NCBI GenBank assembly: GCA_964528575.1 | Contig: CAZGTQ010000051.1 | Coordinates: 1 to 7,834 of the forward strand | Reading direction: 5' to 3' | From: CAZGTQ01 sp964528575 | GTDB taxonomy: Bacteria; Planctomycetota; UBA1135; GCA-002686595 | Length of the DNA: 7,834 bases | Shown: one piece after another, positions 5,813 to 7,834 of the stretch | Layout: each line of letters starts with the position of its first letter | Position numbering within the stretch: the first letter of the stretch is position 1 | The notes under the pieces: generated by a model | Databases searched by the model: none | What the model saw: the letters and a program-made list of their open reading frames with translations, nothing else | What the model was told of the DNA's origin: nothing | Translations under genes and position numbers: made by a program

Positions 5813-6238
5813 TCACAGGACCTGCCGTAGGTCGAGCGTGACGAGGATCGGCGTCTCGCCGGGCGTGTCCTGGATCGCAATGCGCGCGGGCATGACGCAG
5901 ATGCGGTAGACCTCGCCGTCGGGCCCGATGACGTAGTAGTACTCCGTCTCGTCGGGCGCGAGCTGCCACACGAGCGCGTGGCGCGCGGCGAGGAAGTCGA
6001 CGAGCTCCACGAGGTCGACCTCCGCGCCGCCCCTCCCGGCGCGGAACTGCGCGACCTCGGCCGCGACGATCGCGAGCGCGCGGTCCTGGTCGAGGTCCAC
6101 GGTCGCCTGGCCCCAGCGCGCCACGGTCAGCTCCTCCTCGGCCGTACGGAGCGGGCTGGGCGCCGCGACGCCGAGCGCAGCGACCGCGGACAACACGAGC
6201 GCGACGCGCACGGCGCAAGCCTGGATCGCGTACTTCAT
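5813..6238 (-). CDS. small secreted protein of unknown function
   Basis: I do not recognise this 141-residue protein. It begins with a clear signal peptide: MKYAIQACAVRVALVLSAVAALGVAA, a short positive n-region, a hydrophobic core and small residues at a likely cleavage site near residue 26. The mature part is acidic, with a helical stretch (about 33-92) and then a beta-rich segment containing DETEYYYVIGPDGEVYRICVMP, and could be a small periplasmic ligand-binding or inhibitor-like domain. The single mature cysteine (C114) rules out an internal disulfide. The ATG at 6238 has AAGGA at 8 bases. Starts further upstream would place Arg-rich sequence before the signal peptide, so they are rejected. 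It lies on the same strand just upstream of the sigma/kinase operon, behind a hairpin, and could be a signal or ligand for the kinase's outer domain, though only proximity suggests this. Confidence 0.8.
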   Translation of the reverse strand: MKYAIQACAVRVALVLSAVAALGVAAPSPLRTAEEELTVARWGQATVDLDQDRALAIVAAEVAQFRAGRGGAEVDLVELVDFLAARHALVWQLAPDETEYYYVIGPDGEVYRICVMPARIAIQDTPGETPILVTLDLRQVL

Positions 6239-6471
6239 GAACGGTTTCCTTCGATGCGAGCAGTTCCCGCCGCGCCGGCGCTCGCATCGCGCGGCCCGGG
6301 GAGCGCCGCGCATTCGTCGCGGCACCACTCGCTCAGCGCTCGCCGCCGCCCCAACCGGAACGAGAACCCGGAAACGCGCGTCGAACCCGGCTCATGACCC
6401 GCTGCGCCGGCGCGCCCAGCTCGAGCTCTGCAGGAGGAGCGGCGCGCGCGCGGCGAGCGGCGCGAGCAACG
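6239..6471. other. 233-base gap between two minus-strand genes
   Basis: I see no supportable gene here; the open frames crossing it are extensions of antisense frames. It should hold the end of the HEAT-protein transcript and the promoter of the small secreted protein. Visible structure is a 10-bp inverted repeat (6252-6261 with 6280-6289) and a 10-bp perfect palindrome AGCTCGAGCT at 6418-6427. No T-run terminator and no clear -35/-10 pair were found. Confidence 0.5.
6252..6289 (-). promoter_or_regulatory. 10-bp inverted repeat abutting the ribosome binding site of the small secreted protein
   Basis: CGATGCGAGC (6252-6261) and GCTCGCATCG (6280-6289) are exact reverse complements separated by 18 bases. 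In the minus-strand mRNA the second arm ends directly against AAGGA (6251-6247), which is 8 bases before the ATG. It could be an operator for a dimeric regulator or a leader hairpin affecting ribosome access. Confidence 0.5.
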
Positions 6472-7461
6472 TCACTTCGCGCCGGCTCCCTCGGCTTGCG
6501 CGTCGGCGATCGTCGCGGGAAGGGCGTCGCTCGCGCTCTTCCACCACTTCGTCCACGCCGATGGCGAGTCGCTCGCCTCGGGGACCGCAGGCCATCCGAG
6601 CTCGGTGCCGAGCGCGACGAGGCGCTCGCGCAGATCCTCGCGGTACGTCTCGACCGTCCGCGTCAACGCGTCGTGCTCGACGAGCGCGGCGGCGATCCGC
6701 GCGCGCTCCCGAGCTTCCCACTCGGCATCGGAGATCCGCTCGTCGGACTTCTTGCCGGGCCGCCCGCGCTCGAGCTTGCGCCGAGCTCCCTCGCGGGCGC
6801 GCAGCAATCTCGCCGCCCCCGCGAACCGGTCGACGACGGGTGCGAGCGCGTTCTGCGTGCGGTACTCGATCAGCCACGACACGTACGGCTCGGCGCTGTC
6901 GGCGGTCGTATCGTCGTCGCGCAGGAGCTTCGCGATGCCCACGACCGCGCGGTCGTCGCGCAGCCCCTGGAGCGCCTCGCCGAGCGCGAGCCTGCAGTCG
7001 ATGGCGGCGGACATCTGGGTCGACGATTCCTCGAGCAGGCGCGTGATCTCGCGGGAGCGCTCGACCAGCTCTCCCAACGTCATCTCCTCGACATCGCCGA
7101 GGAGCGGGAGGTCCTGCTCGAAGAGCTTCTTCTTGTCGCGCAGCACGTCGGGGATCGCGCGCGTCACCGCGTCGAGCGCCGTCTCCGCGTCGATCTTGCG
7201 CACCGCCCTCGCCGCGGCGGCCCGGACGCGGAAGTCGTCGTCGTCGAGCAGAGCGCGCGCGACGAGCCGAGCGATCTCGACGGCCGAGCCGGGCGTCGCC
7301 GTCGCGATCACGACGGCATCCTCGACCGCGGCGAGCCGCCCGAGCGGATCGTCGCCCGTTGTGATCCGCTCGCGGAGCACGTCCAGCTCGTCGGAACGCG
7401 TGCCCGCGGCGGCGGCGGCGACGAGCACGATCGTTGCCAGCACCGGTTCGGCCAGCACCAT
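6472..7461 (-). CDS. secreted HEAT-repeat-like protein
   Basis: This 329-residue protein starts with a short hydrophobic signal-like stretch (VLATIVLVAAAAAG, residues 7-20), so it is probably exported. Two helical blocks resemble HEAT or armadillo repeats: about residues 40-107, with DDDDFRVRAAAARAVRKIDAETALDAVTRAI, and about 155-215, with ALGEALQGLRDDRAVVGIAKLLRDDD. HEAT repeats form curved scaffolds for protein binding. A very charged helical stretch (220-285, RKLERGRPGKKSDERISDAE) follows, probably a coiled coil, and then a Trp-rich AWTKWWKSA near the end. The ATG at 7461 is preferred over a TTG at 7470: it gives a clean signal peptide and has GGGCGG just upstream, a weak ribosome binding site. 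It starts only 29 bases from the divergent decarboxylase gene. No enzymatic motif is visible and the partner is unknown. Confidence 0.8.
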   Translation of the reverse strand: MVLAEPVLATIVLVAAAAAGTRSDELDVLRERITTGDDPLGRLAAVEDAVVIATATPGSAVEIARLVARALLDDDDFRVRAAAARAVRKIDAETALDAVTRAIPDVLRDKKKLFEQDLPLLGDVEEMTLGELVERSREITRLLEESSTQMSAAIDCRLALGEALQGLRDDRAVVGIAKLLRDDDTTADSAEPYVSWLIEYRTQNALAPVVDRFAGAARLLRAREGARRKLERGRPGKKSDERISDAEWEARERARIAAALVEHDALTRTVETYREDLRERLVALGTELGWPAVPEASDSPSAWTKWWKSASDALPATIADAQAEGAGAK

Positions 7462-7490
7462 GCCGCCCAAGATAGCGCTACGCTCTGCGC
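7462..7490. promoter_or_regulatory. 29-base divergent intergenic spacer with 8-bp palindrome
   Basis: Two divergent start codons are only 29 bases apart, so at least one promoter must lie inside the opposite gene or the transcripts are nearly leaderless. The centre contains the perfect palindrome TAGCGCTA (7473-7480). No ribosome binding site precedes the plus-strand ATG at 7491, which favours a leaderless or very short-leader mRNA for the decarboxylase. Confidence 0.4.
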
Positions 7491-7834
7491 ATGCACACCG
7501 ACGAGTTTCGGCGTCTGGGGCACGCGGTCGTCGACCAGCTCGGCGACTACTTCGATTCGATCGGCGAGCGCAGCGTGTCGCCGAACGTCGCGCCCGAAGA
7601 GGTCGCGCGGCTCTTCGACGAGCCCGTGCCGCGCTCGGGCCGGCCTGCCGCGGAGGTGCTCGCGGAGCTCGAGCGCAAGCTCTACCCCCATTGCACGCAC
7701 ACCGGCCACGGCGGCTACATGGGGCTGATCACGGCGAGCCCGCTGCCGATCGGCGTGCTCGGCGACTTCATCGCGTCGGCGCTGAACCAGAACCTCGGCG
7801 TGTGGTCGATCGGCCCGGCCGCGGTCGCGATGGA
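7491..7834 (+). CDS. group II PLP-dependent amino acid decarboxylase, N-terminal part
   Basis: The first 114 codons of a gene that runs off the window are present. The sequence matches the N-terminus of the aromatic-L-amino-acid/glutamate/tyrosine decarboxylase family: FRRLGHAVVDQLGDYF (about 6-21), a short spacer with ERSVSPNVAPEEV, then HCTHTGHGGYMGLITASPLPIGVLGDF (67-93) and ALNQNLGVWSIGPAAVAM (97-114). These segments correspond to the conserved substrate-side region preceding the PLP-binding domain. The PLP lysine and catalytic histidine lie beyond the window, so neither substrate nor activity can be judged. Members remove the carboxyl group from amino acids such as DOPA, tyrosine, tryptophan or glutamate in the cytoplasm. 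The ATG at 7491 aligns with the usual family start. There is no clear ribosome binding site. Confidence 0.9.
   Translation, partial: MHTDEFRRLGHAVVDQLGDYFDSIGERSVSPNVAPEEVARLFDEPVPRSGRPAAEVLAELERKLYPHCTHTGHGGYMGLITASPLPIGVLGDFIASALNQNLGVWSIGPAAVAM

Noticed and set aside
6394..7728. 444-residue plus-strand frame across the HEAT-like gene into the decarboxylase
   Set aside because: It has Arg-rich composition and no motif, and it overlaps both a signal-peptide protein on the other strand and the recognisable decarboxylase start in another frame.

Overview
The window is very GC-rich DNA with dense coding. Two ECF-type sigma factor genes lie directly against a transmembrane Ser/Thr kinase, next to short secreted proteins of unknown function. 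That combination is typical of Planctomycetota, with Myxococcota or a related large-genome soil or marine group as the alternative. The assignment rests on gene style only; no rRNA or marker gene is present.

Layout. At 1-90 there is a left flank that may hold the first codons of a minus-strand gene running off the window. At 91-2081 there is a complete IS1634-like (IS4 superfamily) insertion sequence with one intact transposase, perfect 15-bp terminal inverted repeats and a perfect 8-bp target duplication, so it looks recently inserted and possibly still mobile. At 2084-5704 there is a minus-strand module, transcribed right to left: ECF sigma factor 1 (5704-5069), a 781-aa membrane Ser/Thr kinase (5072-2727, sharing ATGA with the sigma gene) and a second, divergent ECF-like sigma factor (2617-2084). 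Further upstream on the same strand are a small secreted protein (6238-5813), set off from the module by a 15-bp GC hairpin, and a secreted HEAT-like protein (7461-6472). At 7491 a plus-strand group II PLP-dependent decarboxylase starts and runs off the right end.

How the parts may work together. The sigma-1/kinase pair is almost certainly co-translated. The kinase keeps every catalytic motif in its cytoplasmic half. After one membrane segment it has an extracytoplasmic half ending in a degenerate sulfatase-modifying-factor (FGE/C-type-lectin-like) fold, a plausible ligand sensor. No anti-sigma factor is seen, so the natural inference is that the kinase controls one or both sigma factors by phosphorylation. 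The IS inserted exactly at the stop codon of the second sigma gene: the TAG lies inside the duplicated target, so the protein is unchanged while the element is placed between this gene and whatever lies downstream.

The most distinctive points are the sigma-kinase-sigma arrangement with an FGE-like sensor, the IS insertion that preserves a stop codon, a 19-bp direct repeat inside the IS bracketing its gene, and a 10-bp inverted repeat abutting the ribosome binding site of the small secreted protein. I see no RNA genes, CRISPR array or defence system.
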